In this document: positions 63,264 to 64,000 of the stretch, piece by piece
Position numbering within the stretch: position 1 is the first letter of the stretch
Layout of the letters: each line of letters starts with the position of its first letter
Assembly: GCF_014805685.1 (NCBI RefSeq)
Contig: NC_060885.1
Location: 25,119,632 to 25,183,631 of the forward strand
From: Silurus meridionalis
Lineage: Eukaryota; Chordata; Actinopteri; Siluriformes; Siluridae
Reading direction: 5' to 3'
DNA length: 64,000 nt
The notes under the pieces: generated by a model
Seen by the model: only the letters and a program-made list of their open reading frames with translations
Database searches by the model: none
What the model was told of the DNA's origin: nothing
Translations under genes and position numbers: made by a program

Positions 63264-64000
63264 CAGTGGCGGGAGGTCAGGGCCAGCAAAGCCTTCTATG
63301 CTGGCCTAAACACTATCAGAAGCACTGACCTACATTTACAACCTAAATTCTAATATTTTGTTTATTAATTTATTCCCAAAAGTTTATTCTCTTTCATAGC
63401 ATTTCTCTTGGCTGCACCGCTTCCAGTACGTGTATGTGGCTGTTAGATTTTTTGTCCAATCAGATTTCAGCCTCTATGTGCTGCCATGTCAATCTAATCT
63501 GACCAGGGCCTGCAAAGTCTGTCCTGCCTGTCCCTTTTACTATTGATAATATTACCAATGGGTCTGTTTATTTAACCAATCAGATTTCATATTCACCTGA
63601 ATAGCGTCAGCATTTGTCTGTTCTCTGATTGGTTGGTCAGAGGGAAACTGTTACAGCCAAGTTCGACTGGAAAAACACTTGTGCTGCACACATGAATAGA
63701 TCTGATTTAGACTTTTTTATGCCTACAGAGGAAGATAAATTCATTTGGTCGTGGACATACTTAAAAATAAATTTTCCAGAAAAGCTAGACATCGTGAGGA
63801 GAGGTCGGTCAACCCCGAAGCTAGCTAGCTTGTCTCAGCATCCCTAAAAGGGTTTGTTTGCCACTTGGATTACAGCCTCTGAGGAGCGGTGCAAATTATG
63901 AGTCTGCATCTCTGGTGAGTAGGTTGTATTTTATTTATATTTTATTGTTTTTGTCATGTTATTAGACAAATATTGATTCTGAACTGCTCCAGATGATGTA
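63264..64000 (+). mobile_element. hAT-like DNA transposon, 5' end (runs off window)
   Basis: Begins CAGTGGCGGGAGGTCAGGGC, a CAGTGGCGG-type terminus common to fish hAT elements, followed by about 350 bases of non-coding leader. At 63692 an in-frame ATG gives NRSDLDFFMPTEEDKFIWSW and continues to LASLSQHP with a stop at 63845-63847. This looks like the first coding part of a transposase. The sequence is clean and repeat-free to the window edge. The catalytic region would lie beyond it, so activity cannot be judged. The superfamily call is moderate. Confidence 0.5.
63692..63847 (+). CDS. possible first coding exon or N-terminal relic of a hAT-like transposase
   Basis: Fifty-one codons starting at ATG 63692 (an upstream in-frame ATG at 63629 gives a 72-residue frame). 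It is acidic, then aromatic (PTEEDKFIWSWTYLKINFPE), then basic (VRRGRSTPKLA), and stops with TAA. It lies within the element beginning at 63264. I do not recognise a catalytic or zinc-finger motif in this stretch. The stop may be a real 5' frame end, a degraded site, or lie past an unseen splice donor. Confidence 0.35.
   Translation: MNRSDLDFFMPTEEDKFIWSWTYLKINFPEKLDIVRRGRSTPKLASLSQHP

Overview
The window is vertebrate nuclear DNA, almost certainly from a teleost fish. The only protein-coding gene I can support is the 3' end of meis1, a TALE-class homeobox transcription factor, on the + strand. Five exons can be placed by splice sites, reading phase and protein identity: 9545-9621, 17658-17716, 18525-18614, 19015-19108 and 23086 onward. 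Fish origin is suggested by Tc1-like and hAT-like DNA transposons, tRNA-derived SINEs of types common in fish, a LINE-like 3' end with a TTTGATT-type tail, and a very high density of CA/TG, TA and GA microsatellites. An otophysan (catfish or characin relative) is possible, but the sequence does not prove it. Which teleost meis1 paralogue this is (meis1a or meis1b) is not resolved; the divergent long C-terminus hints at the faster-evolving copy.

Layout. 1-9544 is the 3' part of the large intron before the 77-base homeobox exon. 9545-23360 holds the second half of the homeodomain and two alternative C-termini: a short form ending in exon 19015-19108 (...EGQWHYM) and a long form that skips it and ends in exon 23086 (...DIHTQ). 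The 3' UTR runs to about 23.87 kb, with an AATAAA at 23849. From there to 64 kb I see no convincing exon. This is the gene desert expected downstream of Meis1. It contains short unique AT-rich or CpG-bearing blocks rich in homeodomain, SOX and E-box-like words, which are candidate conserved enhancers, separated by microsatellites and old transposon copies. These copies are a hAT-like 5' fragment (26.07 kb), a LINE-tail repeat (32.2 kb), a tRNA-Glu-derived SINE (33.6 kb), a long-TIR MITE with internal telomere-like repeats (45.9 kb), a broken Tc1 element with IR/DR ends (61.2 kb), a degraded SINE (62.7 kb) and the 5' end of another hAT-like element running off the window (63.26 kb).

Points of most interest are: a GC-AG intron in the homeobox region; a stop codon only 35 bases before an exon junction, which fits escape from nonsense-mediated decay; a perfect PBX-MEIS composite site 18.7 kb downstream of the gene (possible autoregulation); a 24-base perfect palindrome in the upstream intron; an ungapped, diverged 77-base local duplication at 49.6/50.1 kb; and the telomere-repeat MITE. 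Conservation claims for non-coding blocks are inference from sequence texture only, because no alignment could be run. I found no CRISPR array, operon, rRNA or functional tRNA, and no convincing unknown multi-gene system.
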